DNA from: Nesterenkonia salmonea
GTDB taxonomy: Bacteria; Actinomycetota; Actinomycetes; Actinomycetales; Micrococcaceae
Direction: 5' to 3'
Assembly: GCF_005771525.1 (NCBI RefSeq)
Contig: NZ_VAVZ01000007.1
Location: forward strand, 33,613 to 97,612
Length of the DNA stretch: 64,000 nt
Each line of letters opens with the position of its first letter. Position 1 is the first letter of the stretch. A program made the translations under genes and the position numbers. Below are positions 1 through 10,865 of this stretch, piece after piece. The notes under the pieces were generated by a model, which had not been told where the DNA came from, did no database searches, and worked only from the letters and a program-made list of their open reading frames with translations.

Positions 1-675
1 ACAGCAGCACAGGAGCGCATCCGCCGAGTCGGTGGAGGCGCCCTTCGTCTACTCTGTCGCCCAACAGTCGAAGGGCTCGAAAACGTCCCTGACACTGGCG
101 GCTTCATTGTGGCCTCCAACCATCTGAGCTTCCTGGACTCAGTGCTCATCCAGGGCATCTTTCCCCGTGCGGTGAGCTTCTTTGCCAAGGCCGAGTACTT
201 CACTCAGACTGGGCTGCGGGGCCGAGGCATGCGTTTCTTCTTCGAATCCTTCGGCTCCGTCCCGGTGGATCGTGACAGACAGTCCGGCGCGGTTGAGGCT
301 CTCTATGGGCTCACCTCGATCATCGAGGCCGGTCATGGAGTCGGCATCTACCCTGAAGGTACCCGCAGCCGTGACGGGCGACTCTACCGCGGGAAGAACG
401 GTGTCGGATGGTTAGCTCTTGCTACCGGCGCACCGGTCGTTCCAGTTGGCCTCCGGGGTACTGAAAGGCTTCAGCCGCCAGATAAGAACATGATGCGCCC
501 GGCACGGTTTGAGATGCGAGTCGGTGCTCCGCTTTACTTCGAGAAGTTGGGGGAGAAGCACTCCATGAAACCGCGGAAGGAAGCCACCAACGCCGTGATG
601 GACGCCATTGCGGAGCTCTCTGGTCAAGAACGCGTCCAGGAGTACAACACCAGACCTGCCGGAGCCGATGGCTGA
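1..675 (+). CDS. 1-acyl-sn-glycerol-3-phosphate acyltransferase (PlsC family), 5' end outside window
   Basis: The reading frame is open from base 1, so the start lies upstream; 224 codons are visible. Acyltransferases of this family move a fatty acyl group onto lysophosphatidic acid in membrane phospholipid synthesis. The catalytic NHLSFLD motif (NHxxxxD) is encoded near base 118, and a YPEGTRSRDG block (the phosphate-binding EGTR motif) near base 350. The protein appears to be a peripheral membrane enzyme without a long hydrophobic segment in the visible part. The last codons overlap the start of uvrC by 8 bases, so the two are probably co-transcribed. Family assignment is firm; substrate preference is inferred. 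Confidence 0.85.
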   Translation, partial: TAAQERIRRVGGGALRLLCRPTVEGLENVPDTGGFIVASNHLSFLDSVLIQGIFPRAVSFFAKAEYFTQTGLRGRGMRFFFESFGSVPVDRDRQSGAVEALYGLTSIIEAGHGVGIYPEGTRSRDGRLYRGKNGVGWLALATGAPVVPVGLRGTERLQPPDKNMMRPARFEMRVGAPLYFEKLGEKHSMKPRKEATNAVMDAIAELSGQERVQEYNTRPAGADG

Positions 676-2551
676 TCCAGCTAGCTACCGTCCCAAACCT
701 GGTGAGATTCCCACGCGGCCCGGGGTGTACCGGTTTATCGATGCCCATGGTCGTGTGGTGTACGTGGGCAAGGCCAAAAGCCTACGGTCCCGTCTGAACT
801 CGTATTTCACATCGGTACGTCAGCTCCATCCCAAAACGTATGCCATGGTGCATGCGGCCGCCTCCGTGGAGTGGACAGTTGTCGGCTCAGAACTGGAGGC
901 CATCCAGCTGGAGTACACGTGGATCAAGCAGCACACCCCGCGGTTCAACATCATGTACCGCGACGACAAGTCATACCCGTACCTTGCTGTCACCATGAAT
1001 GAGACGGTCCCACGGGTTCAGGTGATGCGCGGGGACAAAAAACCGGGCGTCAAATACTTTGGGCCGTTCTACCCTGCCAAAGCCATCCGGGACACAGTTG
1101 ACACGATGCTGCGCGTTTTCCCGGTCCGGTCCTGTTCGGCAGGGGTGTACAAGCGTGCTGAAGCAGCTGGACGTCCCTGTCTGCTCGGCTACATCGACAA
1201 ATGTTCCGCGCCATGCGTGGGAAAGATCTCTGTCGAAGATCACCGCAAGCTCGCGCAGGAGTTCGTCGAGGTGATGGCTGGTCGCCCCGGTCCTCACATC
1301 AGGCGGATCGAAGCTCAGATGAAACTGGCTGTCTCAGAACTGCGCTACGAGGATGCAGCCCGGCACCGCGATGACCTTCACGCCATCCAGCGGGTGTTCG
1401 AGCGCAACGCGGTGGTGCTGACTGAGGAGACAGACGCCGATATCTTCGCCTTTGCTCAGGACGAGTTGGAAGCCAGCGCTCAGGTCTTTCACGTCCGCCA
1501 GGGCCGCATCCGAGGTCAGCGTGGTTGGATTTCGGAAAAAGTCGAGGAGATCGACGACGCCGGTATGGTTGAGCAGCTCGTGCTCCAGATATACGGAGAT
1601 ATGGCTGACACCGAACGAATACCTCGTGAAGTGCTTGTACCCGCGGTTCCGGATAACCGCGCAGAGCTCACGGAATGGCTCTCAGAGCGCCGCGGCGCAG
1701 CAGTGGACCTCCGCGTACCGCAGCGCGGTGATAAAGCTGCCCTACTGGATACTGTCCAGGAGAACGCCCAGCAGGCCCTGAGCCTGCACAAGGCCCGACG
1801 ATCCAGCGACATTACAACCCGGTCCGCTGCGCTCCGAGAGCTTCAGGAACAGCTGGGACTCGAAGAGCCTCTGCTTCGTATCGAGTGTTTCGATGTTTCC
1901 CATACGGGGGGAACCAACGTCGTCGCCTCAATGGTGGTGCTGGAAGACGGGCTACCCAAGAAGAAGGACTACCGACGTTTCAGCATCCGCGGGGAGGCAG
2001 CCCGAGACGACACCTCCGCCATGTACGACGTGCTCACCCGGAGGTTCAAGAAATACCTCCAAGAGTCCGCTGACCTCGACGTCGACGATCCTGGAAAGTT
2101 CGCCTATCCGCCGACTTTGGTAGTAGTTGACGGAGGGCAACCCCAGGTAGCAGCTGCCCGACGGGCACTTGATGACCTCGAACTGACTGATATGCCGGTG
2201 GTGGGCCTAGCCAAACGGCTGGAAGAGGTCTGGGTCTCCGATGACGAGTTCCCCCTGGTGCTTCCTCGAACCTCCGAAGCGCTGTACATGCTTCAGCGCA
2301 TCCGGGACGAAGCACACCGCTTCGCCATCGCCTATCACCGGACCACCAGGTCCAAAAAGATGACCGCCTCCGCGCTCGATGAGGTCCCTGGACTGGGGCC
2401 TAAACGTCGAGCCGCGGTCGTTGCTCACTTCGGATCGGTGGCAAACCTCACCAGGGCAACCGCAGAGGAGATCGCCGAAGTGCCCGGGCTGGGGCTAGAG
2501 ACGGCTCAGAAGATTCTAGAACACCTGCGGGGAGACACGCAGGCGCAGTAG
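668..2551 (+). CDS. uvrC: Excinuclease ABC subunit C
   Basis: UvrC makes both incisions around bulky DNA lesions in nucleotide excision repair with UvrA and UvrB. The 627-residue product has the N-terminal GIY-YIG nuclease (GVYRF and VYVGKAKSLRSRL, residues about 19-42), a UVR motif near residues 205-240 (EAQMKLAVSELRYEDAARHR), the central UvrC nuclease domain with VVVDGGQPQV, and a C-terminal helix-hairpin-helix pair (EVPGLGPKRR, EVPGLGLETA). The reading frame stays open upstream, but the ATG at 668 is preferred: it overlaps the acyltransferase stop and the following residues match the usual UvrC N-terminus. First gene of the conserved actinobacterial order uvrC-rapZ-yvcK-whiA. Confidence 0.95.
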   Translation: MADPASYRPKPGEIPTRPGVYRFIDAHGRVVYVGKAKSLRSRLNSYFTSVRQLHPKTYAMVHAAASVEWTVVGSELEAIQLEYTWIKQHTPRFNIMYRDDKSYPYLAVTMNETVPRVQVMRGDKKPGVKYFGPFYPAKAIRDTVDTMLRVFPVRSCSAGVYKRAEAAGRPCLLGYIDKCSAPCVGKISVEDHRKLAQEFVEVMAGRPGPHIRRIEAQMKLAVSELRYEDAARHRDDLHAIQRVFERNAVVLTEETDADIFAFAQDELEASAQVFHVRQGRIRGQRGWISEKVEEIDDAGMVEQLVLQIYGDMADTERIPREVLVPAVPDNRAELTEWLSERRGAAVDLRVPQRGDKAALLDTVQENAQQALSLHKARRSSDITTRSAALRELQEQLGLEEPLLRIECFDVSHTGGTNVVASMVVLEDGLPKKKDYRRFSIRGEAARDDTSAMYDVLTRRFKKYLQESADLDVDDPGKFAYPPTLVVVDGGQPQVAAARRALDDLELTDMPVVGLAKRLEEVWVSDDEFPLVLPRTSEALYMLQRIRDEAHRFAIAYHRTTRSKKMTASALDEVPGLGPKRRAAVVAHFGSVANLTRATAEEIAEVPGLGLETAQKILEHLRGDTQAQ

Positions 2552-2554
2552 GGT
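2549..2554 (+). promoter_or_regulatory. -10 box TAGGGT for leaderless rapZ
   Basis: TAGGGT ends six bases before the rapZ ATG, and there is no Shine-Dalgarno sequence in the gap (ggacct). Transcription would begin at or next to the start codon. No convincing -35 element is visible. The box overlaps the uvrC stop codon. Confidence 0.4.
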
Positions 2555-2560
2555 GGACCT

Positions 2561-3451
2561 ATGAGCGACCTTGCACCGGTGAAACCTCCCGAGAACGAAC
2601 TTCTGATTGTCACTGGCATGTCAGGGGCCGGTCGCACAACTGCCGCCCATGCCTTGGAAGACATGGGCTGGTACGTCGTGGAGGGCCTGCCTCCTGAACT
2701 CATCTCCACAATGATGGACCTCGTGGCCCGGAATCCAGGGTCAGTGGAGAGGCTGGCGGTGGTGCTCGACGCCCGCAGCCGGGGGCTCTACAGCTCTATG
2801 CAGGAAGGCCTTGCTCAGATTTCTGCAGCAGGCATCAGCTACCGAGTCCTGTACCTCGACGCTAGTGACGAACTCTTGGTGAGACGATTCGAGCAGGGGC
2901 GTCGTCCACATCCGCTGCAGGGAGAAGGGCGCATCCTGGACGGCCTCCGTTCGGAGCGCGAACTGCTCGCTCCGGTGAAGGAGCAGGCAGATATTGTCTT
3001 AGAGACCACTGAGCTGAACGTCCACGGGCTGGCCAACGCCATCAATGAACTTTTCAACGACGATGGGCCCATCACCTTGAGGCTCAACGTGATGAGTTTC
3101 GGGTTCAAATACGGTGTCCCAGCTGATGCCAACTACGTCGCTGATGTGAGATTCATCCCCAACCCCCATTGGGTTCCTGAACTTCGTCCGCTGACAGGTC
3201 AGGACGCCCGAGTTCGCGACTACGTCCTCGAAAACGAGGGTGCCGGAGAGTTCGTAGACCGCTACGTCGAAGCACTCAAGCCTGTGCTGGACGGCTACCG
3301 GCGCGAGAACAAGCACTACGCCACACTGGCCGTTGGCTGCACTGGTGGCAAGCATCGCTCGGTGGCCATCAGCGAGGAACTTGCTCGGCGCCTAGCCCAG
3401 CTCCCCAACGTCACCGTCAACGTGGTGCACCGTGACCTCGGCCGCGAATAG
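2561..3451 (+). CDS. rapZ: RNase adapter / nucleotide-binding protein RapZ (YvcJ family)
   Basis: This is a P-loop protein of 296 residues with Walker A GMSGAGRTT at residues 19-27 and the family's C-terminal GCTGGKHRS block, which sits in the domain that binds GlcN6P and RNA in Escherichia coli RapZ. In Gram-positives the homologue YvcJ hydrolyses GTP and ATP, and its role is not settled. Length and both signature blocks are normal. It lies directly between uvrC and yvcK, as in most Actinobacteria. The ATG is preceded at six bases by a TANNNT box, suggesting a leaderless transcript in addition to read-through from uvrC. Confidence 0.93.
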   Translation: MSDLAPVKPPENELLIVTGMSGAGRTTAAHALEDMGWYVVEGLPPELISTMMDLVARNPGSVERLAVVLDARSRGLYSSMQEGLAQISAAGISYRVLYLDASDELLVRRFEQGRRPHPLQGEGRILDGLRSERELLAPVKEQADIVLETTELNVHGLANAINELFNDDGPITLRLNVMSFGFKYGVPADANYVADVRFIPNPHWVPELRPLTGQDARVRDYVLENEGAGEFVDRYVEALKPVLDGYRRENKHYATLAVGCTGGKHRSVAISEELARRLAQLPNVTVNVVHRDLGRE

Positions 3452-3468
3452 CTGATGGGTCGAGCTCA

Positions 3469-4491
3469 GTGAATCAAATGACCGGGCCCATCCCGATGCT
3501 CAGCACCCAGCCTGTCGTCCCGCCGATTAATCGAACATCGGTTCGCGTGACCGCCCTCGGCGGCGGGCATGGACTCTCTGCGACCCTGAAAGCTCTTCGG
3601 ATCGTGGCTGCTGAACATCTCACGGCTGTGTGCACAGTGGCTGATGATGGAGGTTCATCCGGACGATTGCGCCAGGATATGGATGTGCTCCCTCCGGGCG
3701 ACCTGCGCATGGCCCTCACAGCCCTGTGTGACGATACCGACTGGGGCAGAACCTGGGCCGATGTGATGCAACACCGGTTCAGGTCCAAGGACGGCATCAC
3801 CGGAAGCCTCGACGATCACGCCATGGGAAACCTGCTGATTGTCGCGTTATGGGAGTTGCTGGGCGATCCCGTTGACGGTCTGCGGTGGGCTGGCGCGCTG
3901 CTCGGTGCTCGCGGTCAGGTATTGCCTATGTCGCGAACGCCCCTTTCGCTCTCTGGGCTAGTGCACCCCAAAGATGGTGGTCAAGCGGTACGGATGACCT
4001 CCCAGGCGGAGATCGCGCGCGCGGGGAATCTGGGAAGGCTAACCGATCTCCAGCTAGTCCCTGGGGACGCAGAACCCTGTGTAGAGGCGGTGAGTTCCAT
4101 TGAACTCGCTGACTGGGTGGTCTTCGGGCCAGGATCCTGGTACACCTCGGTGTTGCCGCATCTTCTTCTGGACGGACTTCGCAACGCGCTCGGTGAGACC
4201 GAAGCCAAACGGTGCGTCGTGATGAATCTCAAACCGGACACCTCGGAGACTTTGGGCATGAGCCCTGCCGATCATCTCAATGTGATCGCTGAGTACGCCC
4301 CCGGTGTTCGGATCGACGCCGTCATTGCTGATCCCCGCTCGGTCGCGCAGGAAGAACGGGATGACTTTGAGAAGTCTGCGGCCAAGCTTGGCGCAGAAAT
4401 CACCTATGGGAAGGTTCGGCGGGAGTCCCAGCAGGATGTTCACGATCCGCTGCGGCTGGCCATCTCCTTCAGCGAGGTGTTCCACGCTTGA
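3469..4491 (+). CDS. yvcK: Gluconeogenesis factor YvcK/CofD-like protein
   Basis: The product has 340 residues and belongs to the YvcK family, related to the 2-phospho-L-lactate transferase CofD. These proteins bind UDP-sugars and link central carbon metabolism to cell-wall synthesis; in mycobacteria the homologue is CuvA. Visible signatures are ALGGGHGLSATL near residue 28, VADDGGSSGRLR, PPGDLRMAL and, later, VFGPGSWYTSVLPHLL. The start is the GTG at 3469; an ATG at 3478 is also possible and would remove three residues. It lies 17 bases after rapZ and 63 bases before whiA, in the usual rapZ-yvcK-whiA array. Confidence 0.92.
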   Translation: MNQMTGPIPMLSTQPVVPPINRTSVRVTALGGGHGLSATLKALRIVAAEHLTAVCTVADDGGSSGRLRQDMDVLPPGDLRMALTALCDDTDWGRTWADVMQHRFRSKDGITGSLDDHAMGNLLIVALWELLGDPVDGLRWAGALLGARGQVLPMSRTPLSLSGLVHPKDGGQAVRMTSQAEIARAGNLGRLTDLQLVPGDAEPCVEAVSSIELADWVVFGPGSWYTSVLPHLLLDGLRNALGETEAKRCVVMNLKPDTSETLGMSPADHLNVIAEYAPGVRIDAVIADPRSVAQEERDDFEKSAAKLGAEITYGKVRRESQQDVHDPLRLAISFSEVFHA

Positions 4492-4554
4492 GATACTATT
4501 GCGCACGCTCTCGCGCACCAGCCGACCCGAACCACACATGAGGATCCGATACCA

Positions 4555-5535
4555 ATGGCGCTGACCGAATCGGTCAAGAACGAACTTTCCAGAGTTGAGG
4601 TCTTCACCACCTCTGAACGCAAGGCTGAGATCTCTTCGATGCTCCGCTTTGCCGGCGGCCTTCACGTAATCTCTCGCAGAATCGTCATCGAAGCTGAGTT
4701 GGATCACGCCCATACCGCAAGGCGCTTGCGTGCAGGTCTGGGCGAGGTCTACGGCCACGGCTGCGAAGTCATCGTTGTCTCCGGCAACGGGTTGAAACGT
4801 GGCTCCCGGTATGTGGTGCGAGTGGTTCGCGAAGGTGACGCACTGGCTCGTCAGACTGGTCTTCTTGATGGGCGCGGGCGGCCGGTTCGTGGGCTTCCGG
4901 CCGTCGTCGTCAACGGCTCCGTCGCCGACGCGGTGGCTGCCTGGCGGGGAGCATTCCTCGCGCACGGTTCGCTCACGGAGCCGGGCCGGTCCTGCTCATT
5001 GGAAGTAACCTGTCCCGGATCTGAAGCAGCCTTGGCGCTCGTGGGAGCCGCCCGGCGGCTGGACATTCTCGCCAAAGCCCGCGAGGTTCGCAACGCTGAC
5101 CGGGTGGTGATCAGAGACGCCGAGTCGATCGCTAAGCTGCTCACCGCAATGGGCGCTCATAAGACTCTTGAGGTGTGGGAAGAGCGGAGACAGCGGCGTG
5201 AACATCGTGCCTCCGCGAATCGGCTCGCCAATTTCGACGACGCCAACCTGCGACGATCTGCCCAGGCCGCGGTCGCCGCCGGTGCCCGCGTCGAGAGAGC
5301 GTTGGAAATACTCGGTGAAGAAGTTCCCGAACATCTCGAGTACGCCGGAAAGCTGCGCCTGCAGCACAAGCAAGCGTCTCTGGACGAACTTGGCCGGTTG
5401 GCTGAACCCGCTATGACCAAAGACGCGATTGCTGGTCGAATACGGCGGCTTCTAGCCATGGCGGACAAACTCGCCGAGGACAAAGGCATCCCCGGTACAG
5501 ACGCGCACGTCACCGATGACATGCTGGACAGCTGA
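4555..5535 (+). CDS. whiA: DNA-binding regulator WhiA
   Basis: WhiA is a DNA-binding protein with a degenerate LAGLIDADG homing-endonuclease fold and a C-terminal helix-turn-helix. In Streptomyces it acts with WhiB to start sporulation septation; in non-sporulating Gram-positives it affects division. The 326-residue product begins with the typical [16 protein letters not shown] and ends with the helical region [20 protein letters not shown]. The ATG at 4555 follows TGAGGAT, a plausible ribosome-binding site. This organism's family is not known to sporulate, so the role is probably in growth and division (inference). A TACTAT -10-like box lies at 4494-4499 just after the yvcK stop. Confidence 0.93.
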   Translation: MALTESVKNELSRVEVFTTSERKAEISSMLRFAGGLHVISRRIVIEAELDHAHTARRLRAGLGEVYGHGCEVIVVSGNGLKRGSRYVVRVVREGDALARQTGLLDGRGRPVRGLPAVVVNGSVADAVAAWRGAFLAHGSLTEPGRSCSLEVTCPGSEAALALVGAARRLDILAKAREVRNADRVVIRDAESIAKLLTAMGAHKTLEVWEERRQRREHRASANRLANFDDANLRRSAQAAVAAGARVERALEILGEEVPEHLEYAGKLRLQHKQASLDELGRLAEPAMTKDAIAGRIRRLLAMADKLAEDKGIPGTDAHVTDDMLDS

Positions 5536-5603
5536 ACGGTAGCAACGACTGTGACGCCGGTTCATCCGATGGTGAACAGAGCCCGTCACACAGCTTCACC
5601 CCC

Positions 5604-5632
5604 TTCAACGTCTGGCCCTAGCGGCATAGGAT
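5604..5632 (+). promoter_or_regulatory. Probable promoter of the superoxide dismutase gene
   Basis: TTCAAC at 5604-5609 and TAGGAT at 5627-5632 are separated by 17 bases, each matching four of six consensus bases. Start of transcription would fall near 5640, giving a leader of about 43 nt with a strong AAGGAGG ribosome-binding site at 5671-5677. Confidence 0.45.
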
Positions 5633-5682
5633 AATTTGCAGCGAGGCAGTGACCTCGGAATCCCCGTCACAAGGAGGAACGC

Positions 5683-6306
5683 ATGGCTGAGTACACCCTT
5701 CCTGAGCTCGACTACGACTACGGTGCCCTGGAGCCCCATATTTCCGGACGCATCATGGAGCTTCACCACTCCAAGCACCACAACACTTACGTCGGTGGGG
5801 CCAACACTGCGCTGGAGAAGCTGGCCGAAGCTCGCGAAAAGGGCGACTACGCCACTACTCCGAAGCTGCTCAAGGACCTGCAGTTCAACCTCGGTGGCCA
5901 CACCAACCACTCCATTTTCTGGAAGAACCTGACCCCCAACGGTCAGGAGCGTCCAGAAGGTGAGTTGGCAGCAGCGATTGATGAGTACTTCGGAGGATTC
6001 GACAAATTTCAAGAGCAGTTCACGCAGGCTGCTCTGACCATCCAGGGTTCCGGCTGGGCTCTGTTGGCCTACGAGCCCATCGGTGGCAATTTGGTCATCG
6101 AACAGTTCTACGATCAGCAGAACGGCATCCCCGTGGCGACGACCCCCCTGCTGATGCTGGACATGTGGGAGCACGCCTTCTACCTCGACTACCAGAACGT
6201 GAAGCCCGACTACGTCAAAGCCTGGTGGAACATCGTCAACTGGGACGATGTCGCTTCCCGTCTGGAAGCCGCACGGGCAGGGGCAGCCAAGCTGGTCACC
6301 CCATAG
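5683..6306 (+). CDS. sodA: Superoxide dismutase, Mn/Fe family
   Basis: This enzyme converts superoxide to oxygen and hydrogen peroxide in the cytoplasm. The 207-residue product has all family blocks: [10 protein letters not shown] (first metal-ligand histidine), [15 protein letters not shown] (second), and [13 protein letters not shown] (Asp and last His ligands). GGHTNHS and the Gln in IQGSGW are more typical of Mn-using enzymes, but the metal cannot be decided from sequence alone. The ATG is six bases after a perfect AAGGAGG. It is monocistronic: 147 bases separate it from whiA, and two hairpins follow before gap. Confidence 0.95.
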   Translation: MAEYTLPELDYDYGALEPHISGRIMELHHSKHHNTYVGGANTALEKLAEAREKGDYATTPKLLKDLQFNLGGHTNHSIFWKNLTPNGQERPEGELAAAIDEYFGGFDKFQEQFTQAALTIQGSGWALLAYEPIGGNLVIEQFYDQQNGIPVATTPLLMLDMWEHAFYLDYQNVKPDYVKAWWNIVNWDDVASRLEAARAGAAKLVTP

Positions 6307-6323
6307 TTCAAGACATGTGATTA

Positions 6324-6347
6324 AGGAGGCGCCGCGGCGCCGCTCCT
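6324..6347 (+). terminator. GC-rich hairpin after sodA
   Basis: A perfect 14-base palindrome GGCGCCGCGGCGCC (6328-6341) is flanked by AGGA and TCCT, which extend the stem with a two-base bulge. It starts 18 bases after the sodA stop. No T-tract follows, so termination is uncertain; it could also be a protein-binding palindrome. Confidence 0.35.
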
Positions 6348-6410
6348 ATGACACAATAGACTGAAGAAAACTGAACACGTTCTGCAGCTACACCTGAGAA
6401 CAACGAAGTT

Positions 6411-7539
<1,129 letters not shown>

Positions 7540-7599
7540 GGAGAGCTAGCCGGGGACCCGGCTCAGCGCGAAGCGATGTGAAGGGAAAGCTCGCGAATT

Positions 7600-8838
7600 A
7601 TGACTGCGTCGACTCTCGATGATCTGTTGGCCGAAGGCGTCTCCGGCCGCACTGTCTTGGTCCGGTCTGACCTCAACGTTCCCCTTTCCCAGGGGGACGT
7701 GGGGGATGACGGCCGGATTCGTGCCTCACTGCCTGTGCTGGAGAAACTGGCTGCCGCCGGGGCGAAGGTGCTGGTGACTGCTCATCTCGGCAGGCCGAAG
7801 GGGGCACCCGATCCGGAGTTCTCTTTGGCGCCAGTAGCAGCCCGTATGGATGAGCTTTCCCGGGTGACAGTCAAGCGTGCCGAAGACCTTGTCGGCGCTG
7901 GGGCCCGGACCGCAGTGGACAACCTGAACGCCGGAGAGATCCTGCTTCTGGAGAATGTCCGGTTCGATCCCCGTGAAACGTCCAAGGATGCCAACGCTCG
8001 GAACGAGCTCGCCGGGGAACTTGCCGACCTGGCTGGTGAGTCAGGGGCTTTCGTCAACGATGCTTTCGGCGCAGTTCACCGCCAACACGCCTCTGTCTTC
8101 GACATCGCAGGGAAGCTTCCGTCGTATCAGGGCGATCTGGTCGCGGCAGAGCTCAAAGTCTTGAAGAAACTCACGCAATCCCCTGACCGTCCCTACACGG
8201 TGGTGTTGGGCGGCTCGAAGGTATCTGACAAGATTGCTGTGATTGAAAACCTGATTCCCAAGGCCGATAGTCTCATTATCGGCGGCGGAATGGTGTTCAC
8301 CCTCGCGAAAGCGATCATGGGCTACGGGATCGGCAAGTCTCTGGTGGAGACCGATCTGCTGAATGACTCGTCCGTGACCGGTCTCATGGAACTGGCCGAG
8401 CGTCACGGCACCAAGATTCTCTTCCCGACTGACATGGTGATGGCTTCCAGCTTCGCAGCGGACGCAGAGCATGAGGTCCTTCCCCTTGATGCCCTCGAGT
8501 CCGGACCGCACGGCGCTGACGCGCTGGGCCTGGACATCGGCCCAGAGTCTGCAGCGCTATTCGCCGCAGAAATCGCGAGGTCCCATACAGTGTTCTGGAA
8601 CGGGCCGATGGGAGTATTCGAGATGGAGGCCTTCGCAAAGGGCACTGAGGCGGTGGCTCGAGCACTCACCGAGACGAAAGGGTTCACTGTGGTAGGGGGT
8701 GGGGACTCCGCCTCCGCTGTTCGTGCGCTAGGGTTCGACGAATCAGGATTCGGCCATATCTCAACCGGAGGCGGCGCGTCTCTGGAGTATCTTGAGGGAA
8801 AGAACCTCCCAGGAATCGACGCTTTAGGAGTAGCATGA
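7600..8838 (+). CDS. pgk: Phosphoglycerate kinase
   Basis: Pgk transfers phosphate from 1,3-bisphosphoglycerate to ADP. The 412-residue, two-domain protein shows the N-terminal RSDLNVPL block, the substrate-binding [12 protein letters not shown], the hinge/nucleotide region [15 protein letters not shown], and the C-terminal [10 protein letters not shown] glycine-rich loop with a [10 protein letters not shown] block before it. All are intact and the length is normal. It lies 60 bases after gap and its last four bases overlap the tpiA start (ATGA), indicating translational coupling. Confidence 0.97.
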   Translation: MTASTLDDLLAEGVSGRTVLVRSDLNVPLSQGDVGDDGRIRASLPVLEKLAAAGAKVLVTAHLGRPKGAPDPEFSLAPVAARMDELSRVTVKRAEDLVGAGARTAVDNLNAGEILLLENVRFDPRETSKDANARNELAGELADLAGESGAFVNDAFGAVHRQHASVFDIAGKLPSYQGDLVAAELKVLKKLTQSPDRPYTVVLGGSKVSDKIAVIENLIPKADSLIIGGGMVFTLAKAIMGYGIGKSLVETDLLNDSSVTGLMELAERHGTKILFPTDMVMASSFAADAEHEVLPLDALESGPHGADALGLDIGPESAALFAAEIARSHTVFWNGPMGVFEMEAFAKGTEAVARALTETKGFTVVGGGDSASAVRALGFDESGFGHISTGGGASLEYLEGKNLPGIDALGVA

Positions 8839-9647
8839 CCACCACACAGGATGGCGCTTTTGTGCGCCGGCCACTGATCGCCGGCAACTGGAAAATGAAT
8901 ATGGATCATATCCAGGCCATTGCGTTGGTTCAGAAGCTGGCGTGGACCCTTGATGATGCGAGTCACGATTACGATCGTGTCGAGGTGGCAGTGTTCCCGC
9001 CCTTCACCGATCTGCGCAGCGTTCAAACACTTGTGGCGGGCGATAAGCTCTCACTTCTCTATGGCGCACAAGATCTCTCCTCGGAGGATTCGGGTGCCTA
9101 CACGGGGGACATTCCTGGCGCGTTCCTGTCAAAGCTCGGTTGCAGCCAGGTCCTGATTGGGCACTCAGAGCGGCGCGAGATCCACAATGAGGGCGATAAC
9201 GTCATTCACGCCAAGATCGAAGCGGCTTTACGTCACGGCCTCACACCACTGCTGTGCGTGGGGGAGGGCTTGGAGGTTCGTGAAGCCGGAGAGCACGTCT
9301 CGCACACGCTGTCTCAGGTGGAGGCTGCCCTGAAGGGTTTCACCGCCGAAGAGCTCAGTGACTTGGTCATCGCATACGAACCAGTATGGGCCATCGGCAC
9401 AGGCAAGACAGCAGGACCAGAGGATGCCCAGGAACTGGCCGAGGCCATCCGCGCCAAGCTGGCGGAGCTTTACGACAAAGGATTCGCTGACTCCATCCGT
9501 ATTCTCTACGGCGGCTCGGTGAAATCCAGCAATGTAGCGTCCATACTAGGCGGCCCGGACGTCGACGGCGCTCTCGTAGGTGGTGCGTCCCTGGACGCCG
9601 AGGAGTTCGCCAAAATTGCTCAGTTTGAAAAGCACATCAGCGCATAG
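8835..9647 (+). CDS. tpiA: Triose-phosphate isomerase
   Basis: TpiA interconverts dihydroxyacetone phosphate and glyceraldehyde 3-phosphate. The 270-residue TIM barrel has [11 protein letters not shown] with the catalytic Lys near residue 18, LIGHSERRE with the electrophilic His at residue 110, and the active-site loop [11 protein letters not shown] with the catalytic Glu at residue 182. The phosphate-binding YGGSV block is also present. The ATG overlaps the pgk stop. Everything required for activity is visible. Confidence 0.97.
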   Translation: MTTTQDGAFVRRPLIAGNWKMNMDHIQAIALVQKLAWTLDDASHDYDRVEVAVFPPFTDLRSVQTLVAGDKLSLLYGAQDLSSEDSGAYTGDIPGAFLSKLGCSQVLIGHSERREIHNEGDNVIHAKIEAALRHGLTPLLCVGEGLEVREAGEHVSHTLSQVEAALKGFTAEELSDLVIAYEPVWAIGTGKTAGPEDAQELAEAIRAKLAELYDKGFADSIRILYGGSVKSSNVASILGGPDVDGALVGGASLDAEEFAKIAQFEKHISA

Positions 9648-9713
9648 TCAAGGTGAGACTCCTGCTAGGCTTGTAGCCGCGCAATTCTGCTGAACGTCCA
9701 CGAAAGGCCGCAT

Positions 9714-9965
9714 GTGACTGCAATGACCATCGGGCTCCAGGTCGCCCTCCTGGTGATCAGCCTGCTGTTGATCCTCCTCATCCTCCTGCATAAGGGACGC
9801 GGAGGCGGCATGTCTGACATGTTCGGAGGCGGAATCACCTCGTCACTGGGCTCATCGGGTGTAGCGGAGCGGAACCTCACCCGGCTCACAATTGTGCTGG
9901 GTATTGTATGGGGCCTGATCATCGTGACCTTGGCCCTGCTCATCCAAACAACAGGCTCCTGGTAG
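9714..9965 (+). CDS. secG: Preprotein translocase subunit SecG
   Basis: SecG is the small non-essential subunit of the SecYEG protein-export channel. The 83-residue product has two hydrophobic helices (about residues 6-24 and 56-78) joined by a glycine-rich cytoplasmic loop with HKGRGGGMSDMFGGG, the family hallmark. The start is the GTG at 9714 after GAAAGG; the ATG three codons later is an alternative. Its end is 13 bases from the end of the opposite-strand pgl gene. Confidence 0.93.
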   Translation: MTAMTIGLQVALLVISLLLILLILLHKGRGGGMSDMFGGGITSSLGSSGVAERNLTRLTIVLGIVWGLIIVTLALLIQTTGSW

Positions 9966-9978
9966 GACCTCCTCCAGG

Positions 9979-10806
9979 CTAAGTCTGGGGGAGCTGTTCA
10001 GCTGCGGCCCGGTCCAGGTGCCAGACTGTCTGGTGCGTTCCCCGGGCGTTGGCAGCGGGTACCTCTGAAATATCAGGTGAATCGACAAAAGCTTTGGCTG
10101 CAGCATCTGCCTTATCCTGGCCTGCGACTGCCGTCCAGACGCGTTTCGCGGTGTGGACAGCGTCGAAGGTCAGAGTTACGCGCATCGGAGGCCCCAACTG
10201 TGGTGGCGCATCGCTTTCACCGGTGGTGCTCTGTCCGGTCACTGACAGGGACTCTTTCCCGGGGAAGAGACTGTTGATGTGGCCATCCGGACCGACTCCC
10301 AACAACATGATGTCCATTTCGGGCATGTTGAGCGAGCCGTTGGGACCTTCTATCCCACCTTCGGGAGCGTAGGCTTCCAGTTCCTGGGCGTACATCTCTG
10401 CGCCAGCAGCAGGGTGCGCAGCGTCTTCAGAGGTCGGCATCGCATGGATATTCTCTTCCGGCAGTCCGTGCTCGCCAACGAGAGTGTCCAGCAGAGCCTG
10501 GCGCGCCTGAGTTTCATTCCTGTCTGTTTCGTCTCGCGGTAGCAGCCGCTCATCACCCCACCAGAAGTGCACCCTGGACCACTCGACGCCGTTTGCGGAG
10601 TCCTCGCTGAGCGTATCTGCGACGGCTTTGAGGGTCGCGATTCCTGCACCGCCACCGGTAAGCGAGACATGTGCCAGGTCCTGCTCATCAAGCGTTTCTG
10701 TGATGACGGTGAGGAGTTTCTTGGCAATCGCCTGAGTGACGGCCTCTCGGTCATCAAAGATTTCAATCTGAGGCTCTGCTGTCGCAGTGTTCAGTGTGGG
10801 TCCCAT
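9979..10806 (-). CDS. pgl: 6-phosphogluconolactonase
   Basis: Pgl hydrolyses 6-phosphogluconolactone in the oxidative pentose phosphate pathway. The 275-residue product shows HVSLTGGGAGIATL, the HFWWGDERLLP block and LLGVGPDGHINSLFPG, all characteristic of the NagB-like lactonase family. It is the last gene of the leftward cluster tkt-tal-pgi-zwf-pgl. In most Actinobacteria opcA lies between zwf and pgl; here only 59 bases separate them and no opcA is present. Confidence 0.94.
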   Translation of the reverse strand: MGPTLNTATAEPQIEIFDDREAVTQAIAKKLLTVITETLDEQDLAHVSLTGGGAGIATLKAVADTLSEDSANGVEWSRVHFWWGDERLLPRDETDRNETQARQALLDTLVGEHGLPEENIHAMPTSEDAAHPAAGAEMYAQELEAYAPEGGIEGPNGSLNMPEMDIMLLGVGPDGHINSLFPGKESLSVTGQSTTGESDAPPQLGPPMRVTLTFDAVHTAKRVWTAVAGQDKADAAAKAFVDSPDISEVPAANARGTHQTVWHLDRAAAEQLPQT

Positions 10807-10865
10807 GTCACCAACCTTGCTCTCGAAGTCATGTGAAGTTCGCTGGTCAGCCTAGGGTCTCAGGC

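Noticed and set aside
4054..4965. A 303-codon minus-strand frame opposite yvcK and whiA
   Set aside because: It spans two conserved genes and has no recognisable domain.
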